Shown here: positions 54,651 through 63,494 of the stretch, piece after piece
Layout of the letters: each line of letters begins with the position of its first letter
Position numbering within the stretch: position 1 is the stretch's first letter
Assembly (NCBI RefSeq): GCF_013085255.1
Contig: NZ_JABFCX010000002.1
Location: 858,501-922,500, forward strand
DNA: 64,000 nucleotides
Reading direction: 5' to 3'
Source: Parvularcula mediterranea
GTDB lineage: Bacteria > Pseudomonadota > Alphaproteobacteria > Caulobacterales > Parvularculaceae
Program-made: the position numbers and the translations under genes
Notes under the pieces: generated by a model
Database searches by the model: none
Told to the model about the DNA's origin: nothing
Seen by the model: only the letters and a program-made list of their open reading frames with translations

Positions 54651-55622
54651 ATGGAGACGACCATGCCCGACGGCTCTGAGCCGTCTCAGTTTGCCGCCGA
54701 AGCGGCGCAGGCTGACAACGACCCCAAAGACCGACAGGAAACCCCCGCTGCAGACCGCGGCGGGTTCAAGCTCGGCACCTTGTTCCGAAAGCGAAACGGT
54801 AACGGCCACACCGAAGGCCAGACCCAGGTGAACGGCCAGAACCGTGACCTGAGCGCCACTGAAAAGGCGATGATCGAGCGCGTCCATGCGCTTGAGAGCG
54901 TGCGCGTCGGAGACGTCGCGATCCCCCGCGCCGACATTATCGGCATGGATGTCGATGGCTCGATCAGCGATGCGGTGTCCGCCTTCGCATCGGCAGGCCA
55001 CTCGCGGCTCCCGGTCTATCGTGGCGATCTCGATGACCCGATCGGGTTCATCCATATCAAGGACGTGGTGACGGAGCTCTCCAAAGGTCCGGCGACGGCC
55101 GAAGCCGAAGAGGACGCCAAGAGCGACGAGCAGCCCTCGGCGCTCGAGCCTCTCGTCAGGAAGCTTCTCTACGCTCCGCCCTCCATGCCAGTGGCCGATC
55201 TTCTTCTCAGGATGCAGGCCCAGCGGATCCACATGGCCCTCGTCATCGACGAGTTTGGCGGTACCGATGGCCTCGTGACCATCGAGGATCTGATCGAGGA
55301 GATTGTCGGCGACATTCGCGACGAGCACGACGTGGCCGAGGAAATGCGCCTGCGTCAGACCCAAGGCGGTCGCTGGGACAGCGACGCAAGGGTTGAACTC
55401 GATGCTCTGGCTGAACGTCTTGATGTCGACCTGCGGCTTGAAGACGAGGACGCCGACACGCTCGGCGGTCTGGTCTTCAGCCTTTCAGGGAGGGTGCCCC
55501 TGCGCGGTGAGGTGATTGTCCATCCTGATGGCCATGAGTTCGAGATCGCCGAAGCTGATCCCCGCCGGGTCCGACGGGTGCTCATCAAGCTCGCGCGCAG
55601 CCAGGAGCAGGCACCGGCGTGA
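54651..55622 (+). CDS. corC: CorC/TlyC-type CBS-domain protein
   Basis: A 323-residue cytoplasmic protein. A polar, low-complexity N-terminal ~85 residues precede two CBS domains (VGDVAIPRADIIGMDVDGSI... and PLVRKLLYAPPSMPVADLLLRM...) and a C-terminal CorC_HlyC domain (~230-320, GLVFSLSGRVPLRGEV). The middle has MALVIDEFGGTDGLVTIEDLIEEIVGDI, the standard CBS/CorC linker. CorC-type proteins regulate Mg2+/Co2+ efflux. ATG 54651 follows the ybeY stop at once. Its stop overlaps the lnt start (GTGA). Confidence 0.94.
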   Translation: METTMPDGSEPSQFAAEAAQADNDPKDRQETPAADRGGFKLGTLFRKRNGNGHTEGQTQVNGQNRDLSATEKAMIERVHALESVRVGDVAIPRADIIGMDVDGSISDAVSAFASAGHSRLPVYRGDLDDPIGFIHIKDVVTELSKGPATAEAEEDAKSDEQPSALEPLVRKLLYAPPSMPVADLLLRMQAQRIHMALVIDEFGGTDGLVTIEDLIEEIVGDIRDEHDVAEEMRLRQTQGGRWDSDARVELDALAERLDVDLRLEDEDADTLGGLVFSLSGRVPLRGEVIVHPDGHEFEIAEADPRRVRRVLIKLARSQEQAPA

Positions 55623-57244
55623 CGAGGGCTGAGAAGCTCCGCGCGGGGCTCTTATCCATCGCGGAGCTTTCAGGCTGGAACCGGCTCTTGGTGGCGGCTG
55701 GCTTTGGCGCGCTGACGGCCATGTCGTTTGCCCCGCTAAGGCTCCTGCCGATGCTGGCGATAGGGCTCTCGGGGCTTACGATCCTGCTTCATGGCTCGCT
55801 TTCCAAGAAGAAGCCGCTCTGCTCGGCCTTCTGGACCGGCTCAGCCTTCGGCACCCTCTATTTCGCGGCCGGAATGTTCTGGCTGGCCAATGCCTTTCTT
55901 GTTCAGGCAGATGCTTTCGCGTGGTTGATCCCCATCGTCCTGCCGCTCTTCTTCTTCGGTCTTGGGCTGTTTTTCGCCCTGTCAGGGCTTGGCAGTGTCT
56001 GGGCCGTCAGGCGGTTCGGGCTGTCTGGCCTGCCGGCGCTCGTGCCCCTGATCCTTCTCCTCGCGGTGACCGAATGGCTGCGCGGGCATATCCTCACGGG
56101 GCTCCCCTGGAACCTCTATGCGCAAGGGACCGCCGGGTGGGGCGTCCTCCTCCAGCCGCTCGCAGCGTTTGGGCCTTATGCCTATGGGCTCGTTCTTGTG
56201 GCTCTGAGCCTTGTGCCAGCAGCGATCGTTTTGAACCCGTCACGGACGAGGCGAACCGCCACTCTCGGCGCGGCAGGGCTTGGCGCGATCATTCTTTTCG
56301 GCGGCCTGAGGCTGACGCTCCTCGCGCCAGAGCTCCGGGACGATACCCAGATCGTCGTCGTCCAGCCGAGCGTTCCCCAGCGGGACAAGCTCGACGCCCA
56401 GAAGCGGGTGGAGGGCCTAAGGCGCACCCTCGACATGACCGAGGCGGCCGCAGCACGGCTTGAAGACGGCAAGGCCATCTTCGCGATCTGGCCTGAAAAC
56501 GCCTACCCGTTCATCGCCCGCATCCCTGAGCTTTCGGGCGCTTTGTCTGATCGGCTGCCCGCCCAGAGCTATGTCGTCACCGGCTCGATCAGGGCGACGG
56601 AGGATGGGGGTTTTGCCAACACCTTCCATATGTTCGGGCCGTCCGACGGCGGTGCGCCGCTGGCGGCGACCTATGACAAGCACCGGCTGGTGCCGTTCGG
56701 AGAGACCCTCCCGTTCTACTCCGTCTTTGAGGCGCTCGGCATCGAAGCCCTGAGCCCTGTGGGGGATGGAGGGTTCACGCCAGGGACAGGGCCAGCGCGC
56801 ATCGACGGGGTGCCAGCGCCGTTTGCGCCGCTCATTTGCTATGAAGATGTCTTCCCGGGCACCCTCTATCCCAAGGGCGAGCGGCCCGAATGGCTGGTCG
56901 TCGTCACCAATGATGCGTGGTTCGGCGACGCAGCCGGGCCGATGCAACACCTTGATATCGCTCGCATGCGGGCGATCGAGACCGGGCTTCCCATCGCGAG
57001 GAGCGCCAATACTGGCATCTCCGCAGTCATCGACAGCGAAGGCCGGGTCCTCGACACCATTCCGCTTTACACCCCCGGAACGATCACCTCGGCGCTGCCT
57101 GTTGCGCGGCCCCCTACACTCTATACACGTGCTGGCGACTTGATCTTTTGGGCGATGGTGAGCTTTATCGTATTGATGGTCTGGCGAACCGGCCCACAAG
57201 TGGCGATTGAAAAGGTCAACCATACCGCGTCAGGGGAACGATAG
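55619..57244 (+). CDS. lnt: Apolipoprotein N-acyltransferase
   Basis: A 541-residue inner-membrane enzyme that adds the third acyl chain to lipoproteins. About seven N-terminal membrane segments are followed by a nitrilase domain (~240-500) with the catalytic triad visible: Glu in WPENAYPF, Lys in YDKHRLVPFGE, Cys in PLICYEDVFPG. The final membrane helix is at ~510-525. The start GTG 55619 overlaps the corC stop by 4 bases. It completes the ybeY-corC-lnt group, and the XRE regulator gene begins 4 bases after its stop. This fits with the many lipoproteins encoded here. Confidence 0.96.
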   Translation: MTRAEKLRAGLLSIAELSGWNRLLVAAGFGALTAMSFAPLRLLPMLAIGLSGLTILLHGSLSKKKPLCSAFWTGSAFGTLYFAAGMFWLANAFLVQADAFAWLIPIVLPLFFFGLGLFFALSGLGSVWAVRRFGLSGLPALVPLILLLAVTEWLRGHILTGLPWNLYAQGTAGWGVLLQPLAAFGPYAYGLVLVALSLVPAAIVLNPSRTRRTATLGAAGLGAIILFGGLRLTLLAPELRDDTQIVVVQPSVPQRDKLDAQKRVEGLRRTLDMTEAAAARLEDGKAIFAIWPENAYPFIARIPELSGALSDRLPAQSYVVTGSIRATEDGGFANTFHMFGPSDGGAPLAATYDKHRLVPFGETLPFYSVFEALGIEALSPVGDGGFTPGTGPARIDGVPAPFAPLICYEDVFPGTLYPKGERPEWLVVVTNDAWFGDAAGPMQHLDIARMRAIETGLPIARSANTGISAVIDSEGRVLDTIPLYTPGTITSALPVARPPTLYTRAGDLIFWAMVSFIVLMVWRTGPQVAIEKVNHTASGER

Positions 57245-57248
57245 ACAC

Positions 57249-57719
57249 GTGGATAGCAAGCGCACGACAGCACAGAGTAAGCGCGGCCCTCACCCGATCG
57301 ACGTCCATGTCGGAAGCCGGGTCCGCCTGCGCCGCATGATGCAGGGCATTTCGCAGGACAAGCTCGGCGAAGAGCTCGGCCTGACCTTTCAGCAGGTCCA
57401 GAAGTACGAGAAGGGCGTGAACCGTATCGGTGCCAGCCGTCTCTATGAGATTGCGCGGATCCTTTCGGTCCCGGTTCAGTTCTTCTACGACGATTACGGC
57501 GATGGTCCGGAGACGCTGATCGGCTTTGCCGAGACCCAGCGGAACCTGTCGGGCGGCAAGGACGACCGCGCGGATTTCCTTGCGACCCTGTCGACGCCCG
57601 AGGGTATGCAGCTCTGCCGCGCCTTCGCGAAGATCAAGGACTACCAGGTCCGTCGGAAGGTCCTCGACCTCGTGAAGACGCTCGGTGACGAGGTCGACGA
57701 GGGCTCGGAAAAAGGCTGA
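57249..57719 (+). CDS. XRE-family helix-turn-helix regulator
   Basis: A 156-residue regulator with a Cro/CI helix-turn-helix at ~12-70: HVGSRVRLRRMMQGISQDKLGEELGLTFQQVQKYEKG, in which SQDKLGEELGLTFQQVQKYE is the DNA-binding core. The C-terminal half is helical (LCRAFAKIKDYQVRRKVLDLV). This is the small regulator normally found between lnt and metK in Alphaproteobacteria. Start GTG 57249 follows the lnt stop by 4 bases. In this genome metK is 5.8 kb further on, with putA, an esterase and a flagellin between. Confidence 0.93.
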   Translation: MDSKRTTAQSKRGPHPIDVHVGSRVRLRRMMQGISQDKLGEELGLTFQQVQKYEKGVNRIGASRLYEIARILSVPVQFFYDDYGDGPETLIGFAETQRNLSGGKDDRADFLATLSTPEGMQLCRAFAKIKDYQVRRKVLDLVKTLGDEVDEGSEKG

Positions 57720-57815
57720 CGTCTTAACGCCGATCACGCTTCCGCCACTTCGGGAGACAAAGCGGTTGAGACCTCCTAGGGAACCCCTGCCTTTTGAGGC
57801 AGTGGAGGTACCTTG

Positions 57816-60800
57816 ATGCTCGATTATCGCCCGCAAAGCCTTGGCTTTTCTGAGCCTTACGCCGAAGCAGACGAAGTCGTCGTTCCCCGCCTGATGCTCG
57901 CCGCGAGAAGCGCTGATCGGGCCCATGGCCAAGCGACAAGGGTCGCTTCGACCCTGATCGACGGGATCAGGCACAGGACCCGCGGCGGCGCGAACCTTGA
58001 TGCGTTTCTGCGCGAATATGGCTTGTCGACCAAGGAAGGCCTCGCCCTCATGGTGATGGCCGAAGCCCTCCTCCGCGTGCCTGACGCCAAGACCCAGGAC
58101 CGGCTGATCGAGGACAAGATTTCCGCAGGCGACTGGGTCAGCCACGAGAAAAAATCGGACTCCATGTTCGTGGCGGCGGCTGCATGGGGCCTCGGCCTCA
58201 CCAACCGGGTGATCCGCCCCGGCGAGACCCCGCAGAACACCCTCCAGAACCTCGTGAAGCGCCTCGGCATGCCGACGGTCCGCATGGGCGTCAGGCAGGC
58301 GATGGGCTATCTTGGCCACCAGTTTGTCCTTGGGCAGACGATCGAAGAGGCCCTCAAGCGTGCCCGCAAGGAAGAGCGTCAGGGCTACCGCTTCAGCTAC
58401 GACATGCTCGGCGAGGGTGCACGGACGACCGCCGATGCGGATCGCTACCTCACCGCCTATCACGAGGCGATCGAAGCCATCGGCAAGGCGCCGGGCAATG
58501 ACGAGCCCGGCGCACGCGGTATTTCGGTGAAGCTTTCGGCGCTCAATCCGAACTATCACCCGCGCCACTGGGACGACGCGGTTGCAGACCTTGCGCCGAA
58601 ACTGTTCGAGCTTGGCAAGGCTGCAAAGAATTACGACCTCAACATGACCGTGGATGCCGAAGAGGCCGAGCGGCTGGAGATGTCCCTTGATGTCATCCGC
58701 CGCGTGTACACGGATGATGCCCTGTCAGGCTGGGATGGCTACGGCCTTGCGATCCAGGCCTACCAGAAGCGCGCCATGGCCGTCTGTCAGTGGGCTGCCG
58801 ACCTCGCCGAAGAGCGTAGCGGCCGCATGATGGTCCGCCTTGTCAAAGGCGCCTACTGGGACACCGAGATCAAGCTGGCCCAGCAGGCGGGCATCCCGGA
58901 CTTTCCTGTCTTTACACGGAAGGCTGCGACGGACCTCTCCTATATCGCCTGTGCCTCGAGGCTCCTCGATGTGGCGCCTCGGCTCTATCCGCAGTTCGCA
59001 ACCCACAATGCCCTCACCTGCGCGACCATCATCGAGATGGCCCACGCGAAGGACAGCCCTCAGGACTTTGAGTTCCAGCGCCTCCACGGCATGGGCGAGA
59101 GCCTTTATGAGCAGATCACGGAGGAAGGCATCCTGACTGAGCGCGGCGAGGAGAAGTATCCCTGCCGTATCTACGCACCCGTGGGCGGGCACCGGGACCT
59201 TCTCGCCTATCTCGTCCGTAGGCTGCTGGAAAACGGGGCCAACAGTTCCTTTGTGGCCCAGGTCCATGACGATACCGTGGCCGATGACAGGCTGCTGGAG
59301 CAGCCTCGCCCACGCCTTGAGCGGCTCGGCGGTTATCGCCATTCGTCGATCAAGCGCCCAACAGAAATCTTCGGTGAGCGAACCAATTCTGCTGGTCTCG
59401 CATTCGGCGATTCGGTCGCCTTGACTGATTTGATGCGGGGAATGGATGGCGCCGACCTTGAAGGCCTCAACGTCGCCTCGATCATCGGTGGCGAAGACCG
59501 TCCGGGCCCTGAGGAAAGGGACCTTCTGAGCCCCAATGACAGCCAGCCCATCGCGAAGCTTTCCGAAGCTGACGAACGCATGGCCCGCGAGGCGGTGGAC
59601 GTGTCGGCGCGCGGCTTCCGCGAATGGAACGAAACCCCGCCTGAGGCTCGTGCCCTGGCGCTTGAGCGCGCGGCGGACCTTCTCGAAGTGAACCGCGACA
59701 GGCTGATGGCGATCCTCGCCAAGGAAGCCGGCAAGAACCTCGAAGACGGGATTGCCGAGATCCGCGAGGCGGTCGATTTCTGCCGCTTCTATGCCGCCGA
59801 AGCGCGACGCCTCTTCCAGCCTCAGCCTCTTCCAGGGCCCGTTGGTGAGGAGAACCAGCTGCGTCTTGAAGGACGCGGCGTCTTTGCCGTTATCTCGCCG
59901 TGGAACTTCCCGCTGGCGATCTTCCTTGGACAGACGACTGCGGCCCTCGCCGCAGGCAATGCCGTCGTGACCAAGCCGGCCGAACAGACCCCTCTTATCG
60001 CGCAGGAAGCTGTCCGCATCCTGCATGAGGCTGGCATCCCTACTTCTGCCTGCCAGCTCCTCCTCGGCGACGGCAGAGTCGGCAAGGCGATGCTGGATCA
60101 TGAAAAGATCGCAGGCGTGGTCTTCACCGGCTCCACGGAGGTTGCCAAGCTCATCCAACGTCAGCTTGCGGAGAAACCTGGCCCGATCCTGCCGCTCATC
60201 GCGGAAACGGGCGGGGTCAACGCCATGGTGGTCGATGCAACGGCACTGCCCGAGCAGGTCACCGACGATGTGGTCGCCTCGGCCTTCCAGTCCGCAGGCC
60301 AGCGATGCTCGGCTCTTCGCGTTCTTTACGTGCAGGAAGATGTCGCTGATACGATGCTCAAGATGATCATTGGGCGGACGAAAACGATGAAGCTTGGCGA
60401 CCCGGCTCTCGCCACGACCGACATCGGCCCCATCATCGATGAAGAGGCACGGAGCAAGCTCGCCAAATATGCGGGTAGCCGCGAGGGCCTCGTCTACAAA
60501 GGCGATGCGCCGAAGGAAGGCACCTTCCTCGCGCCCCATATCTTCGAACTTGGCGATGAGGAAATCCTCGAGCGGGAGCAGTTCGGCCCGATCCTCCACG
60601 TCAAACGCTTCAAGGCCGGCGAGTTTGATCGTGTGCTGAAAGAAGTTGCCTCAACAGGCTACGGCCTCACCTTTGGCATCCACACGCGGATCACCGAGGT
60701 GGCCCAGCGTCTGGCTGAGGAAGCGCCCGCGGGCAATGTCTACGTCAACAGGAACCAGATCGGCGCCATTGTCGGCTCCCAGCCGTTCGGCGGCATGGGC

Positions 60801-60932
60801 CTCTCGGGCACGGGCCCCAAGGCGGGCGGCCCGCATTACCTCCTCCGCTTCGCAGAGGAGCGCGTGATCTCCACCAACATCGCGGCGGCAGGGGGCAATG
60901 CCTCGCTGATCGCGATGGAGGATACGGAGTAA
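57816..60932 (+). CDS. putA: Bifunctional proline dehydrogenase / L-glutamate gamma-semialdehyde dehydrogenase PutA
   Basis: A 1038-residue bifunctional enzyme. Residues ~75-440 are the FAD-dependent proline dehydrogenase barrel (SYDMLGEGARTT, RGISVKLSALNPNY, VRLVKGAYWDTEIK, ATHNALTCATI). Residues ~510-1010 are the aldehyde dehydrogenase half (VISPWNFPLAIF, VVFTGSTEVAKLI, catalytic Cys in QSAGQRCSALRVL). Proline is oxidised to glutamate. It lacks the N-terminal ribbon-helix-helix of trifunctional PutA, so it is of the short, non-repressor type. GGAGG with a 7-base gap before ATG 57816 decides the start. A small hairpin (57787-57802, CTGCCT/AGGCAG) sits directly before the ribosome site. Confidence 0.97.
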   Translation: MLDYRPQSLGFSEPYAEADEVVVPRLMLAARSADRAHGQATRVASTLIDGIRHRTRGGANLDAFLREYGLSTKEGLALMVMAEALLRVPDAKTQDRLIEDKISAGDWVSHEKKSDSMFVAAAAWGLGLTNRVIRPGETPQNTLQNLVKRLGMPTVRMGVRQAMGYLGHQFVLGQTIEEALKRARKEERQGYRFSYDMLGEGARTTADADRYLTAYHEAIEAIGKAPGNDEPGARGISVKLSALNPNYHPRHWDDAVADLAPKLFELGKAAKNYDLNMTVDAEEAERLEMSLDVIRRVYTDDALSGWDGYGLAIQAYQKRAMAVCQWAADLAEERSGRMMVRLVKGAYWDTEIKLAQQAGIPDFPVFTRKAATDLSYIACASRLLDVAPRLYPQFATHNALTCATIIEMAHAKDSPQDFEFQRLHGMGESLYEQITEEGILTERGEEKYPCRIYAPVGGHRDLLAYLVRRLLENGANSSFVAQVHDDTVADDRLLEQPRPRLERLGGYRHSSIKRPTEIFGERTNSAGLAFGDSVALTDLMRGMDGADLEGLNVASIIGGEDRPGPEERDLLSPNDSQPIAKLSEADERMAREAVDVSARGFREWNETPPEARALALERAADLLEVNRDRLMAILAKEAGKNLEDGIAEIREAVDFCRFYAAEARRLFQPQPLPGPVGEENQLRLEGRGVFAVISPWNFPLAIFLGQTTAALAAGNAVVTKPAEQTPLIAQEAVRILHEAGIPTSACQLLLGDGRVGKAMLDHEKIAGVVFTGSTEVAKLIQRQLAEKPGPILPLIAETGGVNAMVVDATALPEQVTDDVVASAFQSAGQRCSALRVLYVQEDVADTMLKMIIGRTKTMKLGDPALATTDIGPIIDEEARSKLAKYAGSREGLVYKGDAPKEGTFLAPHIFELGDEEILEREQFGPILHVKRFKAGEFDRVLKEVASTGYGLTFGIHTRITEVAQRLAEEAPAGNVYVNRNQIGAIVGSQPFGGMGLSGTGPKAGGPHYLLRFAEERVISTNIAAAGGNASLIAMEDTE

Positions 60933-61034
60933 GCTGGCCTCCTCGCGCCTTCGTGTGGTTTCATCGCGGCGAATTCGGTGCCACAAGCTGGCTCTCGCGT
61001 GTTGCAGAGTATCAGTGAGCGCCGGAGGACCGCG

Positions 61035-61886
61035 ATGGACCGGGGGGACCTTGAGAAGCATATAGCCGCGCACCCGGTGAAGGGTGCGCCCGCCCTGATG
61101 CGCGAGGCCTTCGAAGCGATGGCCCGGCCCGCCACCGTTGATGTCCCGCAGGGCCGGTGCCCAGGCATCCAAGGCCTGGACGGGCTCCTCTTTGGCGAAC
61201 ATGGCGGCGCCCCGATCCTCTTCCTTCACGGCGGCGGCTTTGTGTTCGGATCACCTGAGAGCCATGCAGGCCTTGCGTCGGTTCTCGCCAAGCATAGTGG
61301 CCGCGATGTCCTGGCGCTTCGCTATCCGCTTGCTCCGGAAGCCCTTTGGCCCCGGCAGAAGAATGCCGTCCTCGACGCCATCGACCGCATGTCCGATGCC
61401 TATGGCTACGCTCCCGCACTGGCTGGGATCAGCGCAGGCGGCCAGCTGGCGTTGATCGCCGCGACGGAGCGGGTGCTTGAAGCCGTGGTCGCCTTCTCGC
61501 CCAACACCGCGCGAGGCGACGCTCGCGCCTCAAGCCGCAGGGCCAACGCCGAGGCTGACCTGATGAACGATCCGGAGATGGATGCGCGCCTCGCAGACAT
61601 GGCCATCGGCGAGGAAGAAGCGGGTGATCCCGACCAGAACCTCGCCCTGCGCGATCTGTCCCTCCTCCCGCCCTGCTACCTGTCCGTGGGCACGGGCGAG
61701 GTCCTCCTCGATGACAGCCTGATCTTCGCCGTCGAGGCTGCGCGGGCAGGTGCGCCCCTCACCCTTTCGACGCGGGAGGGTTTCCACATGGAAGAACTCT
61801 TCGCCCCCGTCTTCGCTCCGGGAGAGGCAAGCATCGCCCGCGCTGCCGCATGGCTCAGCAGCGGGAATACTCCGAAGGCCGACTAG
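61035..61886 (+). CDS. Alpha/beta hydrolase, hormone-sensitive-lipase-like
   Basis: A 283-residue cytoplasmic esterase. The oxyanion HGGG motif is in LFLHGGGFVFGSPESHA, the nucleophile in LAGISAGGQLAL (GISAG), the Asp in VGTGEVLLDDS and the His in REGFHMEEL. This is the HSL/family IV arrangement, acting on short-chain esters. ATG 61035 follows GGAGG; an in-frame start 57 bases upstream lacks a ribosome site. The stop TAG shares the palindromic CTAG with the flagellin stop on the other strand. It is downstream of putA by about 100 bases. Confidence 0.92.
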   Translation: MDRGDLEKHIAAHPVKGAPALMREAFEAMARPATVDVPQGRCPGIQGLDGLLFGEHGGAPILFLHGGGFVFGSPESHAGLASVLAKHSGRDVLALRYPLAPEALWPRQKNAVLDAIDRMSDAYGYAPALAGISAGGQLALIAATERVLEAVVAFSPNTARGDARASSRRANAEADLMNDPEMDARLADMAIGEEEAGDPDQNLALRDLSLLPPCYLSVGTGEVLLDDSLIFAVEAARAGAPLTLSTREGFHMEELFAPVFAPGEASIARAAAWLSSGNTPKAD

Positions 61887-63352
61887 TTGAAGAGCGTCAG
61901 GATCTGGCTCTGGGACCTGTTGATGATGCCGAGGTTTTGGAGCGCGAGCTGTTCTTGGACCTGCACCGCCTGAAGCCTGCTGGAGGCTTCTTCGAGATCA
62001 GCCTCGACAAGTGCTGACACGGCAAGATCAAGTCCGCCGGTCAGGTCGCGAAGATATGTGTCCTGACGGTCGATCAGCCGGTCATAGGCACCAAGCTGGC
62101 TCTGGTAGATCGAGAGCCGCGAGCGCACCTCTTCGATGATCTGCATCGAATCTTCCGGAGCCAGACGAATGGCAGAGGGATTGACCAGCGTCAGGAGCTC
62201 ATAGATCCCTGCGGACGCCCGACGCTCGGCCCCGAACTCAGCATCGGTGAAGTAGGGAAGGTCCGAACCGCTGATCGGCGTGGGCGGCGGAAGCGGGGTT
62301 GCCGCCGAGGGCTCCGACGGATCCCCTTCGATGAACTGGATGCCGTCGATGGCCGTGCCATCTTCGCGCCCCCAGATATTGAGCGTGTAGATCCCCGGCG
62401 CCGCAATATCGACAAAGACCCGCGCACCGCTCAGCGTGTCCCTGGTCCCCCAGCCGCCGCCATTGGGGATTTGCACGCCGCCCGTGCCGGTCAGCACATT
62501 GCCGTCGAAACCCACATGGATACTGTCGCCAGCAGGCGCGACACCGATGCCCCGGACGTTGACGTAGTAGCGTCCCGGCGTGTTCACCTGCACGCGATAG
62601 TCAATACGCGGAGCATAGGCGAGAACGTCCGATGGGTCCCTGTAAAGGTCCGTCCGGCTGCCAGGTGAGGCGTCCGCGAAGAAGTCGTCCACTCCATCTT
62701 CTTCCCAGACCATGAAGCCTTCGAGTGCGCCTGTCCCGGCGACCCATTCATTGACCAGACCATCGCCCCGACCGATCGCTGTCTCGCGGCTGGTGAAGTT
62801 CTCCGCATTGATGACGAACTCGCCGTCCAGCTCTTCAAGGCCATCAAAGAAGCTGTCCCTGAGGAAGTCGCCGCCCGCCAGGCTGAGCGTTCGGAAGTCG
62901 AACCCCGAGCCTGAGCGATCGAGCCCGATCACCGATGTGGAGATATCGGACTGGGTGAGAAGGTTCGTACCCTGAAAGCTTGAGGCGTTGATGGTGTCGC
63001 GGAACTGCTTGAGGATTTCGCCAAAGACGATGTCCTGTTCCTCGATGGCGATCCCCGTCTGCGCCGTGGGGACGAGGTCGTAGATCTGCTCGACGAGCCG
63101 GTTGAGTTCTTCGATGCCTGCATTGGCTGCACCGATCGCGCCCTCCACGACCGTCAGGTTCTCCCGCAAGCCGGAAAGGACGGTGACGTCGCTCCGCGTC
63201 TTCTGCGAGACGAGAAAGAAGGCTGGGTTGTCATTGGCTCCCCGGACCTTGAGCCCCGTGGAGATCTGGGCGCGCACATCTTCGCCAGCGCTCTGGACCG
63301 CGCGAAGGGTCCTGAGCGCCGTCTGGACTGACGAGATGTTCCCTAGCCCCAC
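61883..63352 (-). CDS. Flagellin with inserted carbohydrate-binding-like domain
   Basis: A 489-residue flagellin (498 if GTG 63379 is the start). The N-terminal D0/D1 coil is clear: GLGNISSVQTALRTLRAVQS, AQISTGLKVRGANDNPAFF, and SSFQGTNLLTQSD. The C-terminal D1/D0 coil ends VQVQEQLALQNLGIINRSQS and TLF. Between them, at about 62324-62821 (~165 residues), is an insert unlike normal flagellin variable regions. It has FVINAENFTSRET, DYRVQVNTPGRYYVNVRG, DSIHVGFDG, GGGWGTRD, and IAAPGIYTLNIWGREDGTAID followed by GIQF. That sequence of elements matches the galactose-binding-like beta-sandwich of CBM6/35 and GH115 C-terminal domains. A Pro-rich linker (PLPPPTP) follows. No other flagellar gene is near. 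GTG 63352 is preferred because it gives MGLGNISS, like other flagellins. Confidence 0.9.
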   Translation of the reverse strand: MGLGNISSVQTALRTLRAVQSAGEDVRAQISTGLKVRGANDNPAFFLVSQKTRSDVTVLSGLRENLTVVEGAIGAANAGIEELNRLVEQIYDLVPTAQTGIAIEEQDIVFGEILKQFRDTINASSFQGTNLLTQSDISTSVIGLDRSGSGFDFRTLSLAGGDFLRDSFFDGLEELDGEFVINAENFTSRETAIGRGDGLVNEWVAGTGALEGFMVWEEDGVDDFFADASPGSRTDLYRDPSDVLAYAPRIDYRVQVNTPGRYYVNVRGIGVAPAGDSIHVGFDGNVLTGTGGVQIPNGGGWGTRDTLSGARVFVDIAAPGIYTLNIWGREDGTAIDGIQFIEGDPSEPSAATPLPPPTPISGSDLPYFTDAEFGAERRASAGIYELLTLVNPSAIRLAPEDSMQIIEEVRSRLSIYQSQLGAYDRLIDRQDTYLRDLTGGLDLAVSALVEADLEEASSRLQAVQVQEQLALQNLGIINRSQSQILTLFN

Positions 63353-63494
63353 CAACGATGAACGCTCCCACGCGGACACAGCTTCCCGGGATTTTATATC
63401 GCCCAGAGGGGTGGAGAACTGGTGAAGATACCCCGTCTCGATGCATCGAATGCCTTGCCAGCCTGCCGCACGGGCGACATAAGGATTTCTTTAT

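Noticed and set aside
57216-58568. Minus-strand 450-codon frame over the XRE gene and the start of putA
   Set aside because: Antisense to two clear genes and no recognisable protein.
63353-63494. Possible sigma-54 or sigma-28 promoter for the flagellin, and a SAM riboswitch for metK
   Set aside because: No GG-N10-GC pair at the right spacing (TGGCA and ATGCA are 14 apart). GGGCGATATAA resembles a sigma-28 -10 but has no TAAA at -35. No SAM-II or SAM/SAH pattern is seen.
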